A DNA stretch of 64,000 nucleotides from an uncultured Cellvibrio sp. (lineage in GTDB: Bacteria > Pseudomonadota > Gammaproteobacteria > Pseudomonadales > Cellvibrionaceae): NCBI GenBank assembly GCA_946482345.1, contig CAMLRJ010000001.1:1-64000 (forward strand), given 5' to 3'. Of this stretch, positions 24,672-33,570 are shown piece after piece. Made by a program: the position numbers and the translations under genes. A model generated the notes under the pieces. The model did not search any database and was not told where the DNA came from. It saw only the letters and a list, made by a program, of their open reading frames with translations. The stretch's first letter is position 1. Each line of letters starts with the position of its first letter.

Positions 24672-25454
24672 TCATTTACTTGAGGCTGTGTTACAACCCA
24701 TATTCACGACATCGTAAGCAGCAACATAACGCCCGTACTGCTGTAATGTATCTTCCGCTTTGACAAAGCGAGCAACGCCAGTACAAACCAATGGTTCTCC
24801 TATTGATGTGCGGCGGCTGGCGAGATTATCTGCAACCTTTTTGGCCTCAATAGGATCTTCGATTACTGCGGGGACTGTGGAAGGCAATTGCAACCTAAAG
24901 TCGTCTTGAGCTGCATCAGCACCAAACGCAGGCTTTATCGAAATGCCCCCTTCCTTACCGACGGTTGCCAAACCTTTAAATTGGAATTTAACGTTGGATG
25001 CTTTTCCAATCTCACGTAACACAGCGTCCCTTTTTTGATTCCAATGGATTTTTTGGTCGCTGGGTCGCATAACCAGCCCGATGGCCGATTGGTCATGCGA
25101 TTTTCCTTGGCGTTTTAGCCATTCCTGGCGCGCGTAGTAATCAACACGGCAAGAGTCGTCGGCCAGCGATTTCAGAGCTTCACTGTTGTACGCTCGGTAG
25201 ACCAGGTATTTAGTACAGGCGTAATTGAATTGCCCTCCCAAATAAAGTGGTTCATTGTTTGAGCCTAATGCTGACGGTACAAGATTGAGGTTGCCATCAG
25301 GATCTATAATTGACTGCTCGGATTTGTTCAATCCAAGCTTCCCAATTTCAGGAGCCTTTAAGGAAACACGAGTAGATCCATCCGGCATAGTTTGGGTGGT
25401 CATACAACCGGTGATCGATAACAACAATACTAACAATGCGCTGATACGTTTCAT
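24672..25454 (-). CDS. Outer-membrane lipoprotein (260 aa)
   Basis: The N-terminus MKRISALLVLLLSITGCMTT is a lipoprotein signal with a cysteine at residue 17. The mature part has paired cysteines (NYACTKYLVYR, DDSCRVDYYAR, PLVCTGV, NMGCNTAS). It is last in the leftward block that starts with DotM/IcmP and the DsbC-like protein; that protein could form its disulfides. Family not recognised; a transfer-system lipoprotein is likely from context. Confidence 0.65.
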   Translation of the reverse strand: MKRISALLVLLLSITGCMTTQTMPDGSTRVSLKAPEIGKLGLNKSEQSIIDPDGNLNLVPSALGSNNEPLYLGGQFNYACTKYLVYRAYNSEALKSLADDSCRVDYYARQEWLKRQGKSHDQSAIGLVMRPSDQKIHWNQKRDAVLREIGKASNVKFQFKGLATVGKEGGISIKPAFGADAAQDDFRLQLPSTVPAVIEDPIEAKKVADNLASRRTSIGEPLVCTGVARFVKAEDTLQQYGRYVAAYDVVNMGCNTASSK

Positions 25455-25480
25455 AATCGTGACTAGCTCCTGACTTATGT

Positions 25481-26047
25481 TTATAGAAACCGTGACATGT
25501 CTTGCTTTTTCATCGCAGTTTGCTGCGCATCAAACAAGTGAGTAATTACATCGCCGATCACCAACGGAATTGGTGATGTTTTTGCTCTTCCGTGATCAAC
25601 CACCTTACCGTTTTTCACGGTCACAGGAATGATCTGTAAATTTTTTGCATCGCCAATCAACTTGCGCTTAGCCATATCATCAATAAAAAATCCAATGGCC
25701 AACGGCGGAAATTTTGAATCCATACAGCTAACTGCGGTAACAGAAACATACAAGCGGTCAGAGATAAACGCTTTGTCCAGGGGCAAATGAGCAAGCCATG
25801 CTGCTTCAAAATCCTGAGCACCAATAAAAACTGTTCCCCCGTCCACTGCGAAGCAAAAGCGTGAGCTCTGCATTGGCGACAACATAAATACTTGATTATG
25901 TCGCGGATGCTTGGATACCTCTCCCTTTTTAAAGTTGGCTGACCACTTCATAAAGTTTGTGTAGGACGCCAACTGTTGCGCTGCCTTGCGAACACGCTTC
26001 ATTTCCTCTTCGGAAATTTGTGGCCCTTCGTCTTTTTGTTCTTGCAT
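25481..26047 (-). CDS. Hypothetical protein (188 aa)
   Basis: GGGAG precedes ATG at 26047. The first 30 residues are charged and helical (QISEEEMKRVRKAAQQLASY), the rest beta-rich (FMLSPMQSSRFCFAVDGGTV). No signal or TM segment. It lies in the leftward block between a regulator-like protein and the lipoprotein. Family unknown. Confidence 0.6.
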   Translation of the reverse strand: MQEQKDEGPQISEEEMKRVRKAAQQLASYTNFMKWSANFKKGEVSKHPRHNQVFMLSPMQSSRFCFAVDGGTVFIGAQDFEAAWLAHLPLDKAFISDRLYVSVTAVSCMDSKFPPLAIGFFIDDMAKRKLIGDAKNLQIIPVTVKNGKVVDHGRAKTSPIPLVIGDVITHLFDAQQTAMKKQDMSRFL

Positions 26048-26059
26048 GATTGCTCCCGG

Positions 26060-26902
26060 TTATCCAGAGAATCGACTTGTGCTCTGCACTCTATTAATTT
26101 TCAGCAGCTCCTGAAAATCAGTGATCATGTCATTAAGAGCCTTGTTCGGCGTACACCCGAGCGCCTTCGCTTTTTCGAGCACCAATTCGTGATGCTCTTT
26201 GATTAACTTATAGTTGTTCTCAGGGTCTTTTTTACGATTTCGCAGTTCAATTAAGCCCCGGCGTCGCGCCATCGCCATAATCTTTTCGTAGTCAGTGTGT
26301 GAGAGCCCAAACTGCTTTCTAACATCAACTTTTGAAAAGCTTTCGTTTGATTTCAAAAACTCTACAGCCCTCGGAACCATTCTGTGCAAACGAATCAGAT
26401 GGGATAAATGATTGATCGCACTGGCAATCTGCGCGTTTTCAACAGAACCCCGCTTTTCATCAGGACGTGACAAGTAAGCGGAGACTTCTTTTAACACGGC
26501 CTCATCATCAATATCGATTGGATTTCGATGGATCTTGGTTTCCTTGCGAATGGATGCATCAGGGCTTTCACCCCGGAGGTAATAAAAACTCCCTTGCTTG
26601 GCTATCTCAACGCGCAGAAACGAGCACGCGACCATAAACACATCCTCTGTACATTCTTCCCTGGTTGCTTTGCCATCATCGTCATCGTAGTTTTCACGGT
26701 CTTGCCGTTGAATGTCTTGGACGATATTAAAATAGCTTTTTAAAGCCAACACTTTGTCGCTCAGTGATACCAGTTCATGCAATACCAGGACTGTATCAGC
26801 CAAAACTTTCACAGAGGGAACTATCAACAATCGCGATAAGCGGCCCATTGTTGCAACTAATTGTTCGCCATTATTTATTTCATCTGCATGACGCATCGGC
26901 AT
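26060..26902 (-). CDS. Hypothetical protein with HTH-like segment (280 aa)
   Basis: Its start overlaps the upstream gene by 23 nt. The residues around 195-235 (KVDVRKQFGLSHTDYEKIMA then RRRGLIELRNRKK) look like a winged-helix DNA-binding segment; the first 130 residues are helical. This suggests a transcription regulator, but the family is not recognised. It is in the transfer block, so regulation of transfer genes is an inference. Confidence 0.5.
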   Translation of the reverse strand: MPMRHADEINNGEQLVATMGRLSRLLIVPSVKVLADTVLVLHELVSLSDKVLALKSYFNIVQDIQRQDRENYDDDDGKATREECTEDVFMVACSFLRVEIAKQGSFYYLRGESPDASIRKETKIHRNPIDIDDEAVLKEVSAYLSRPDEKRGSVENAQIASAINHLSHLIRLHRMVPRAVEFLKSNESFSKVDVRKQFGLSHTDYEKIMAMARRRGLIELRNRKKDPENNYKLIKEHHELVLEKAKALGCTPNKALNDMITDFQELLKINRVQSTSRFSG

Positions 26903-27167
26903 ATTCTTCTAATCCTGCTCGTTTAGTGTGAGTCAACATATAAGTTTCTATTTCAGAAACATTCATACCTTCAGTTATACACTGCCGAACGGCAAGTGAT
27001 AACGGAGCTATCTGTTCTTCGATTTTATTTTTAGATAGCAAACCTCCAGTGGAGGTGCGCATGTAGCTAAGCAAATGCAACGGCAAAGCATTCCGCCAAG
27101 ACAAGCGCTCTTCCACAGTGATTAAGGAAAAATCCCTAAAAGGGTCGATTATTGTGGTGCCAGACAT
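26880..27167 (-). CDS. Small hypothetical protein (95 aa)
   Basis: Its ends overlap both neighbours (19 nt and 23 nt), showing a tight operon. The product (MSGTTIIDPFRDFSLITVEE...) is soluble with a helical C-terminus containing NVSEIETYMLTHTKRAG. No known domain. Confidence 0.55.
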   Translation of the reverse strand: MSGTTIIDPFRDFSLITVEERLSWRNALPLHLLSYMRTSTGGLLSKNKIEEQIAPLSLAVRQCITEGMNVSEIETYMLTHTKRAGLEEYADASCR

Positions 27168-27832
27168 CCAACGTCTCCACTTGCACCAGGATCAAGACCC
27201 ATAGCTTTTAACGTTGCTTTAGTGAGTTCCACTTGCTCATTAAACGCCTGTTCGGTCATTTGAACCTGACCATTATCAATTACAAGCGGATCTTTGTTGT
27301 TGTTGAAATACAGAAACCCACCGGCAATCACGAAAAACGGAATTGCCACTGCCGCGATTGTTTTCACGCGCCCTGCTGCGCTCCCGGCAATATCATTCGC
27401 TGCCAGTGTGTCACGATCACTTAACACTGAAACATTATTGCGTGGTGCCTCATTATTTTTAGGTGTTTCCAATGGTTCCGGGGTAGCGGTTTTCAATAAA
27501 GATACAAATGCATCTGAAACCTTTTTTTGCACAGACCGCATTACCGTGTCCAAGTCGTCTGAAATGCCGGTAATTTCGTAAGTAGCAAATAACTGTTCTT
27601 TTGCCTCTGCCTGCCAATTTGTATATGCAAAACCAATTGTAATTTTATTTTTGTCGCACGCTAGCATTAGCCGCACAAAATCATTTCTATCTGTTTTGAA
27701 GAGAAATACTTCTGGATAGTTTTCGCCAATTCTAAAGCCGATATGGCTCGGCTTGTCTTCATCGCCTTGCCAATTGACCCTCATGAATTCCGGTGCAACT
27801 TGATCGAGTTGAATTTCAATCGAATTATTCAT
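27149..27832 (-). CDS. Single-TM protein (227 aa)
   Basis: ATG at 27832 is used because GGAG lies 9 nt upstream. It has a beta-rich N-terminal cytosolic domain of about 125 residues, a polar linker and one membrane-spanning segment near 170-190 (TIAAVAIPFFVIAGGFLYF), leaving a short tail. The topology suggests a transfer-apparatus accessory protein. It overlaps the DsbC-like gene by 8 nt. Not recognised. Confidence 0.6.
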   Translation of the reverse strand: MNNSIEIQLDQVAPEFMRVNWQGDEDKPSHIGFRIGENYPEVFLFKTDRNDFVRLMLACDKNKITIGFAYTNWQAEAKEQLFATYEITGISDDLDTVMRSVQKKVSDAFVSLLKTATPEPLETPKNNEAPRNNVSVLSDRDTLAANDIAGSAAGRVKTIAAVAIPFFVIAGGFLYFNNNKDPLVIDNGQVQMTEQAFNEQVELTKATLKAMGLDPGASGDVGCLAPQ

Positions 27833-28766
27833 AAACAACTGCTCCAAATATTTCTTCCAAAATTGCGTTGTCACCAAATCCAGTCAGCATTCTGGCTTGG
27901 CCTGTTCTGCGATCTAAAAAGAACGCTACTGGCACCCCGGCTTGGCCAGCACCTGGATTGTTATTGAACGCTGCTTTAAAAAACTGCAAATTTAAATCGA
28001 GTGATGCCTTTGCTTCGGCATCGAGTAACGATTTTTTGGGGGAGTTGTGATTCTCCAACAAATCAGCAATCTCCGCTTTGCTACCGCGCAGCAATACTGC
28101 TGCAAGAGGATCGCCTACAGCAGGATCTCCCAGCGCCGATGTTGGTATCCATTTAATTGAGTAGCCTTTTTTAATGAGCTTCCTCGTTGCTTTATATGCT
28201 TTTCTGCAAATCGGGCAACGGGGGTCAATGATCACGTACACAGTGTTAGGGACTTCTAGCGAGCCTTCTTTATGCCCAGCCAGCTCAGATACGGTTTTGA
28301 TGCTTTCTGGGTAAGGACCGCCGTAGGGCTTTTTCTCGATTGCTGCACTTCCAGCAATTATTGCCGGTGGCGTTATATGGCCAGCAACTGACCCCTCGGG
28401 AATTTTTCGTTCTTTCGGGTACTGTTTTGATGGGGGAAGGAACTGGTCTGACAGATTCTTTCCTGTTTGAGCATCCCAAACGATTCCTGTAAATACGGCC
28501 CCCGCATCCGATGTGGTGTACAAAACGACTTGGCTACCATTCTTTTCAACAACCCATGCGGTGAGCCCTCCCGCGCCCACAGGGAGCTTGGAAATTACCT
28601 TCCCATATCGAGAAATGACCTCATCATCAATTTTTTGAGGAACTTTACCCGCTGATTCAGCGAAAGATGATTGCTGCTGCTCCCTGATTTCAATGGATTT
28701 TTGAGCGCTGGCACTGGTCGTAAACGCCAGTCCAGCAATCATAATCAAAATCGCGTTTGTTTTCAT
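27825..28766 (-). CDS. Periplasmic DsbC/TrbB-like thiol-disulfide isomerase
   Basis: The start at 28766 gives a signal peptide (NAILIMIAGLAFTTSASA). After a roughly 150-residue linker and dimerisation-like region, a thioredoxin-fold domain contains the active site DPRCPICRKAY (CPIC) near residue 190. The following helix and WIPTSALGDP match DsbC/G. In R64 the equivalent TrbB is encoded next to TrbA (DotM), as here. It likely helps fold disulfide-bonded transfer proteins such as the cysteine-rich lipoprotein downstream. Confidence 0.8.
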   Translation of the reverse strand: MKTNAILIMIAGLAFTTSASAQKSIEIREQQQSSFAESAGKVPQKIDDEVISRYGKVISKLPVGAGGLTAWVVEKNGSQVVLYTTSDAGAVFTGIVWDAQTGKNLSDQFLPPSKQYPKERKIPEGSVAGHITPPAIIAGSAAIEKKPYGGPYPESIKTVSELAGHKEGSLEVPNTVYVIIDPRCPICRKAYKATRKLIKKGYSIKWIPTSALGDPAVGDPLAAVLLRGSKAEIADLLENHNSPKKSLLDAEAKASLDLNLQFFKAAFNNNPGAGQAGVPVAFFLDRRTGQARMLTGFGDNAILEEIFGAVVYE

Positions 28767-28828
28767 AATGTTCAAATTTGTCAAAAATGGGTGTTATCAT
28801 TATTCTAACAAATTTGTAGAAAATGTAA

Positions 28829-30097
28829 TTAGTTTTTTGGATTTTTGAGCGCCTTTTCCATTTCTTCGTATTTCTGCTTGTCTGCCAGCCCATATCTGAA
28901 GCCACACACTTGCGTTTCCAACGCATTAATCGCTTTGTCGAGCTGAGGCTCTGCAATTGCGGAGCCTTGTTTGGACTCGTACAAATAATGGCAAAGCGGT
29001 GCGCCACCTTCGGAATAACCGCCTGGTCGCCCTATATTCTGAAGCACATACCAAATCTCACGATCAAAAAAGCGCAACCACCGAAATTCAGCAGGTGGCA
29101 GAACTCCCAACCGGCGAGCCTGCATGTAAAATGCGAATAAAATGGTTCTGTTGTATGCATGTTTTTCAATAAGCTTCTGAACAACGGTCGAGCCAATATA
29201 TTTTTGGATGATCGCGCGAGGCTTTTCGAGAGGAATTGTAGGGTGAAGCCACGCGGTATCATCAGCGCTGGCGCGAGGGTCTTTTTTAAATTGATCCCAG
29301 CACCATGCAATCAAATTGCTGCTATCGGCCATTGCCTCTTTATAGGCTTCATCACTAAGCGATGAGTCTGTAGCTGCCAATCTTGGCATGGCACACGCCA
29401 CCAAAATTGTTTCAGATGGACTCAAATCTGTTGATTTAGTCCAATGTTTTCCGAGTTGTTCCTTGAAGATAAGGAGCGCCTTATCACGATCAATCGAAGG
29501 GGTATAAGTGCCGTCAGATTCCTTTTTCCAACCATTAATGAGCCTATGTGCAAAAGCAAATTGTCGTGATGTTTGCGACATGCCAAACAAAGGGTCATCT
29601 AATTCTTTGTCAATTAAATTGAGTTGCGAAAACAATTTTAAGTGCGGATAGAGAGCAATACTTTCTTTGGTAAAAGACGCGATATTGTGGGTTTTTTTGT
29701 AATTTAATCCTGGGTGTTCGGCATTGATTTTTCGCATCCATTTAACACAGTAATAAATCAAAATGCCTAAGCAGAATAAATTTATCCACAACGACGAGTT
29801 TTTAATTTCTACCCACTGCATTGTGTAGAAATTTCTTTTGCATGCCCCAACAAGTGATTGTGGATCACAAATTTCATTAATCATGTTGTAAGGGCCGGAT
29901 AAAACAGGAACCTCTTCAAAGAATGAGCTGGCTGCATACAACAAAAAAAGCTCAACGTACCTTATGTAGGCATAGATCATCGATATAGTCGTATGCCCCG
30001 AATACCACAAAAACCAGCCGACAAGAAAAACGTAAAGCACAAGCGCCCCCCATATCATGGGGTCGCCGAATGAAAATGTTTTTTCGTTGTTCTTCAT
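28829..30097 (-). CDS. dotM: DotM/IcmP (TrbA) coupling-complex membrane protein
   Basis: A 422-aa protein. Membrane segments occur near residues 13-32 (MIWGALVLYVFLVGWFLWY), possibly 38-58, and 110-125 (LWINLFCLGILIYYCVKWM). A large cytosolic domain follows. In Legionella, DotM partners with DotL and DotN at the coupling complex; here DotL and IcmJ are encoded in the rightward block. It lies immediately after the hairpin terminator of the partition operon. Confidence 0.85.
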   Translation of the reverse strand: MKNNEKTFSFGDPMIWGALVLYVFLVGWFLWYSGHTTISMIYAYIRYVELFLLYAASSFFEEVPVLSGPYNMINEICDPQSLVGACKRNFYTMQWVEIKNSSLWINLFCLGILIYYCVKWMRKINAEHPGLNYKKTHNIASFTKESIALYPHLKLFSQLNLIDKELDDPLFGMSQTSRQFAFAHRLINGWKKESDGTYTPSIDRDKALLIFKEQLGKHWTKSTDLSPSETILVACAMPRLAATDSSLSDEAYKEAMADSSNLIAWCWDQFKKDPRASADDTAWLHPTIPLEKPRAIIQKYIGSTVVQKLIEKHAYNRTILFAFYMQARRLGVLPPAEFRWLRFFDREIWYVLQNIGRPGGYSEGGAPLCHYLYESKQGSAIAEPQLDKAINALETQVCGFRYGLADKQKYEEMEKALKNPKN

Positions 30098-30103
30098 AGA
30101 AAA

Positions 30104-30134
30104 AGCAGCAACTAAAGTAGCTTTAGTTGCTGCT
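30104..30134 (-). terminator. Rho-independent terminator of the partition operon
   Basis: Perfect 14-bp stem (AGCAGCAACTAAAG with CTTTAGTTGCTGCT), loop TAG. On the leftward strand it is followed by TTTTTC. It ends the IcmT-ParM operon 7 nt before the DotM start, so DotM transcription may depend on read-through or a promoter hidden in the stem. Confidence 0.85.
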
Positions 30135-30142
30135 CGCCTCCA

Positions 30143-30685
30143 TTAGTTATCATTGGTGTCATTTGATTGAGTGCCTGCAATACCTTTAAAACTGCCCCAT
30201 GGATTCGGCTTTTTCGTGGCAGTAACTGTCTCCGCTGTGACTGCGCGATCTACCTGACGTTGATCTTCCTTGCTCGATGCATTATCGGAACTCTCAATAT
30301 CAATTAATGGCTCCGGTGCTTGCTGTAATGTCGGCTGGCTAATCTCTTGGGCAACTTCTGCGGCAATGGGCACAACCTCCGGTGCTGAAGAGGTTTGACC
30401 ATTCTTGGCTGCCCACAAGTAATAATTTGTGGCCGCCACCAGATACGGGTCAGTTATGACCGACGCCATAGCACTTACGCCGTCCTTCCCCGCTCCTACC
30501 TGATCTATCCGCTGCTGTAACTGATGAAAGCCAGAAGACATCCAAGCCATCAACAACTCACGCTTTGCCCCATACACCCCAGCGTTTGCATCCAGTTCAG
30601 CAATAATCTCGCTTTCGATTTTGCTACCGACCCGCAACTGAACCTCGAAGCGATTCACATTTTCTCGATTAGTCGCCTTCCTCAT
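30143..30685 (-). CDS. ParM-linked hypothetical protein (180 aa)
   Basis: The third gene of the partition cluster. The N-terminus (MRKATNRENVNRFEVQLRVG) is basic and resembles a short DNA-binding segment. The following 80 residues are helical (KRELLMAWMSSGFHQLQQRI), and the rest is acidic and low-complexity. Its position, in an operon after the actin-like protein, fits an adaptor that binds centromere DNA, but this is inference. It overlaps the preceding gene by 17 nt. Confidence 0.55.
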   Translation of the reverse strand: MRKATNRENVNRFEVQLRVGSKIESEIIAELDANAGVYGAKRELLMAWMSSGFHQLQQRIDQVGAGKDGVSAMASVITDPYLVAATNYYLWAAKNGQTSSAPEVVPIAAEVAQEISQPTLQQAPEPLIDIESSDNASSKEDQRQVDRAVTAETVTATKKPNPWGSFKGIAGTQSNDTNDN

Positions 30686-30896
30686 GTCTATTACCTGGTG
30701 AGTTTGCTTCTTTTAATTTTTTGTAGCCGATGACCACCAAAGCTCGAATGAATGCAGCCCGTTGTCCTGGCGGGCCATTGGCAAGAATCTGTGCAAGATC
30801 CGGGGCAATGGCCTGGTTGTCGGCATCGTTAAGAATTGGGAAACGGCGCGTGCGTTTTTCCGTCTTCTCTTCGCCCTGAACAACCTTATTCGCCAT
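30669..30896 (-). CDS. Small ParM-linked protein (75 aa)
   Basis: ATG at 30896 overlaps the end of ParM by 11 nt. The product is basic at the N-terminus (MANKVVQGEEKTEKRTRRFP) with a helical middle (FIRALVVIGYKKLKE). Small proteins in this position after StbA/ParM can be DNA-binding adaptors. Role not proven. Confidence 0.55.
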   Translation of the reverse strand: MANKVVQGEEKTEKRTRRFPILNDADNQAIAPDLAQILANGPPGQRAAFIRALVVIGYKKLKEANSPGNRHEEGD

Positions 30897-31917
30897 TCGC
30901 CTCTTCCTCGCCAAAAATGAATTTCGCGATTTTGAACATGCCTCGTGCATTCGCAAATTCAGGCTTGTCAGGGAAAAGCCCATGCTTAAATAAAGGTGCG
31001 AGCTGTTCGCGTAATACAATGGAGCCACCGCCGACGAAAATCACGCTATCGAGATCCTTACCATTACCGATTTTGGTACGGACACCAGAAATCATTTTTT
31101 CAACCAGCTTTTGTTTTTCCTGGGCGACAAGATCAGCAACAACTACTTGCTCTCCAGCAATCTTGACCTTGCCCGTTTTGATGGCTTGTTCGACCATGCG
31201 AGGGGGCACATTTTCAAGCTCGTAGCGCGAACGTAGCAGCCCAGACACGGTATCGTTCAAATTCAACAGACCAACATCAAATGAACCGCTGCGATCAGCA
31301 TCCACTTGTTGGCCACCGGGATGTACTACTGCGCAGTCTGTTGTTTTGCCGCCAATGTCAATAACACCCACAGTTTCTTCTTTCAACTGTTCATAATGCT
31401 CGGACGGACTCCCATCCATATTCATGATCATGTCGAAATAAGCGCTGATCGCTTCCGTGGAGACGTTAGATTTAACAATTTTTGCCATCTTTGCTGAAGC
31501 TGACGAAACCCCACGATTGAGGTTAATGATTTTGCCTTTAATAAGAGCTTCGTTTTTCTGACCGCCGGGTAGATAGTAATGGCTTACAGGAAGACCTGTT
31601 GTGATGGCCACATTCTTGTCGCCAAGCCCAGCACGAAGTAAGGCATGATGAATGAGGACTCGATTAAGCGGAGACTTTGGATAGTCCGCAAATCGCGTGT
31701 CCTCATAGTTTGTAAGGAATTCGGAAACTGTAAAAGTAACGCCCTCTTCCGTTTGGTAAAACGCAGAAGAACCGTTGCTCTCATCAATATCAAGCACTTT
31801 TTTCCCTTGCGCCGCACGCGAAGGAAAGGAGAATGTTGCGCCGTTATCAAGGCACACCTTGACGGCATAGTGACCATCATCTACGCCAACATAAACGATC
31901 TTTTTCTTCTCAGTCAT
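30886..31917 (-). CDS. parM: ParM/StbA-type plasmid segregation actin
   Basis: ATG at 31917 is preferred over TTG at 31935. This 343-aa actin-fold ATPase shows phosphate-1 VGVDDGHYAVKV near residue 10, phosphate-2 GVIDIGGKTTDCAVV near residue 165, and adenosine motif VIFVGGGSIVLRE near residue 300. ParM forms filaments that push plasmid copies apart. It follows icmT by 24 nt and precedes two small genes, forming a mixed transfer/partition operon. The 22-bp repeats upstream (32287-32382) may be its centromere or operator. Confidence 0.85.
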   Translation of the reverse strand: MTEKKKIVYVGVDDGHYAVKVCLDNGATFSFPSRAAQGKKVLDIDESNGSSAFYQTEEGVTFTVSEFLTNYEDTRFADYPKSPLNRVLIHHALLRAGLGDKNVAITTGLPVSHYYLPGGQKNEALIKGKIINLNRGVSSASAKMAKIVKSNVSTEAISAYFDMIMNMDGSPSEHYEQLKEETVGVIDIGGKTTDCAVVHPGGQQVDADRSGSFDVGLLNLNDTVSGLLRSRYELENVPPRMVEQAIKTGKVKIAGEQVVVADLVAQEKQKLVEKMISGVRTKIGNGKDLDSVIFVGGGSIVLREQLAPLFKHGLFPDKPEFANARGMFKIAKFIFGEEEANGE

Positions 31918-31941
31918 AGCTAGAACCCTTTCCAAGTGAGC

Positions 31942-32208
31942 CTACTGGCCCTTGATTTCTTTTATGATGTTGCGGGTAGGTTTGATCCGGCCTATTAAGA
32001 AAACACCAACGCTTCTAAACCACGCTGTAACCGTCATTTTCTTAAAAATCTCCACGTAGACTAAAAACACCGTGATGATCAGTGCTGCCCATGCTGTTTT
32101 AGCACTTGGGAATAACAACACTGCTAACCATGGAACCGCTGCTACAGCAGAAATTTTGAAAAGCACCGCTGGCGGCGCACAGTTTGACCAATGATGGCGG
32201 CCTATCAT
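31942..32208 (-). CDS. icmT: IcmT/TraK-type T4BSS membrane protein
   Basis: An 88-aa protein with the IcmT/TraK pattern: HHWSNCAPPAVLFKI (family HWRNTARPxxFF-like), ALPWL-like AAVPWLAVLLFPSAKT, the second hydrophobic stretch AWAALIITVFLVYVE, and the arginine-rich end. It is a small inner-membrane component of type IVB systems. It is placed upstream of parM, unlike R64 where the equivalent follows TraJ. First gene of the operon, 80 bp from the repeat array. Confidence 0.8.
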   Translation of the reverse strand: MIGRHHWSNCAPPAVLFKISAVAAVPWLAVLLFPSAKTAWAALIITVFLVYVEIFKKMTVTAWFRSVGVFLIGRIKPTRNIIKEIKGQ

Positions 32209-32286
32209 AAATACCCCTCAAGCATCGTCTGGCTTGGCAACAATCACCAAGTTGGGTTCAATATAACACAGTTTTCACACACTGCA

Positions 32287-32382
32287 ACACATTTAAAACA
32301 CATTGTTGACACATTTAAATCGCACTGTTGACACACTTTAATCATGCTGATGACACATTTTAATCTCATTGATGCCACATTC
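32287..32382. repeat. 22-bp repeat family, array 2
   Basis: ACACAT-type cores occur at 32287, 32309, 32331, 32353 and 32375 (the last as CCACAT), an exact 22-bp period, with an extra core at 32298 (half-period). Copies read TTGACACATTTAAATCGCA and TTGACACACTTTAATCATG. The array lies between the end of dotB and the start of icmT-parM and covers their control region. Confidence 0.85.
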
Positions 32383-32388
32383 CATAAT

Positions 32389-33570
32389 CTAACCTCTACG
32401 CAACGTCATAGCAGTTTCTTCAGAAATTCGCCCTTCCCGCAGCAATCTATCAGCCTCTTTCTCGAAACTATGCCCGCGCAGCAGAACTAATTCCCTCGTT
32501 TTTTGAGTGACCATTCCCATATCAGATAAGTCCAGGAGCTGTTCGCGAATCTCCGGGGTGAATTCAAGCCACTCTCTTGCTGCTACCAGCTTACCGTCCA
32601 CAGCGGGTAATAATCGCTGTGCCAAGATAAACCTTGCCGTCTCGATGATGTCAAAAATCGCGGTCGCCCTCTCGTTCTCAGGAAAACGGGAGATAAGACG
32701 ACGCATGACAGCAGCCACATCGATGGCATGTACCGTGCCGAACACGGGATGGCCTGTTAGTGATGCTTCCACACCTGCCGTAATAGTCTCTTTATCGCGC
32801 ATTTCTCCGATCAGGATAAAACCAGGTTTACGCCTCATCGCCTCGCGGTTGGCTGCGTAGAAATCACTGAAGTGCGTAGGTATCTGTGATTGAGCGATGA
32901 TCGAGTGTTCACTTAAAATATTGTCAAATGTGAACTCAACCGGCTCTTCATGGGTTAGATGGTTGCCCTTTATGGGCGTATCGTTTTCTAAAATAAAGCG
33001 GATGATTGATGCAAAGGTCGTCGATTTACCTTGCCCTGTCTTGCCAGCAATATAAACGCATCCGTCGTGCGGGCAGGCTTTCCGCACAACATCTTCCTGT
33101 AAACCAATCTCATGAGGTGGCGGCGGATCTGTTGGAATGGTCCGCAAAATGACCTGAACACCGGTTCCTCCGGCAGATAGTATCGCCGAGGCATTTACTC
33201 GATAACCGTGCCGCAGCTTTCCTCCCCTGGCATCAAGTAGTTTTGGATCAAATATCTCGTATCTGGAGTTGACCGACCTGCCCGAAACAATGTCCGTAAG
33301 AGCTGTTTCTCTAGCCGCAGCCCATATCAGAATATTTTTGACCTCAGCCTCATCTAATGGACGATGAGTAAATGCTTTCATCTTCCCATTAACCAACCCG
33401 GTGACTGGGTGCATGGGGGTCACATACACATCTGAAGCCTTATTCGCCTTTGTTTCCAATATAAGGGACTTGAAATAATCAGGATCATCAAATTTGAAAG
33501 GGTCGCTGTAGCCAGTGATCCACTCCACTTTTGGAATTAAGCAACCCTGATACTGGCCTTCAGCGAGCAT
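32389..33570 (-). CDS. dotB: DotB/TraJ secretion ATPase
   Basis: ATG at 33570 (GAGGG upstream) is preferred over 33603. The product is 393 aa with the T4BSS cytosolic ATPase pattern: N-terminal domain, Walker A GKTGQGKS at 176-183, Asp box THEEPVEF, Walker B-like GFILIGEMRDKET, and His box GHPVFGTVHA. It is a VirB11/PilT-related hexameric motor that powers the channel. It overlaps dotC by 11 nt in the dotDCB operon. Confidence 0.9.
   Translation of the reverse strand: MLAEGQYQGCLIPKVEWITGYSDPFKFDDPDYFKSLILETKANKASDVYVTPMHPVTGLVNGKMKAFTHRPLDEAEVKNILIWAAARETALTDIVSGRSVNSRYEIFDPKLLDARGGKLRHGYRVNASAILSAGGTGVQVILRTIPTDPPPPHEIGLQEDVVRKACPHDGCVYIAGKTGQGKSTTFASIIRFILENDTPIKGNHLTHEEPVEFTFDNILSEHSIIAQSQIPTHFSDFYAANREAMRRKPGFILIGEMRDKETITAGVEASLTGHPVFGTVHAIDVAAVMRRLISRFPENERATAIFDIIETARFILAQRLLPAVDGKLVAAREWLEFTPEIREQLLDLSDMGMVTQKTRELVLLRGHSFEKEADRLLREGRISEETAMTLRRG

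Noticed and set aside
2011..32272. Shared 13-mer AATATAACACAGT at 2011 and 32260
   Set aside because: It is short, AT-rich and includes a -10-like element; it could recur by chance and only two copies were seen.
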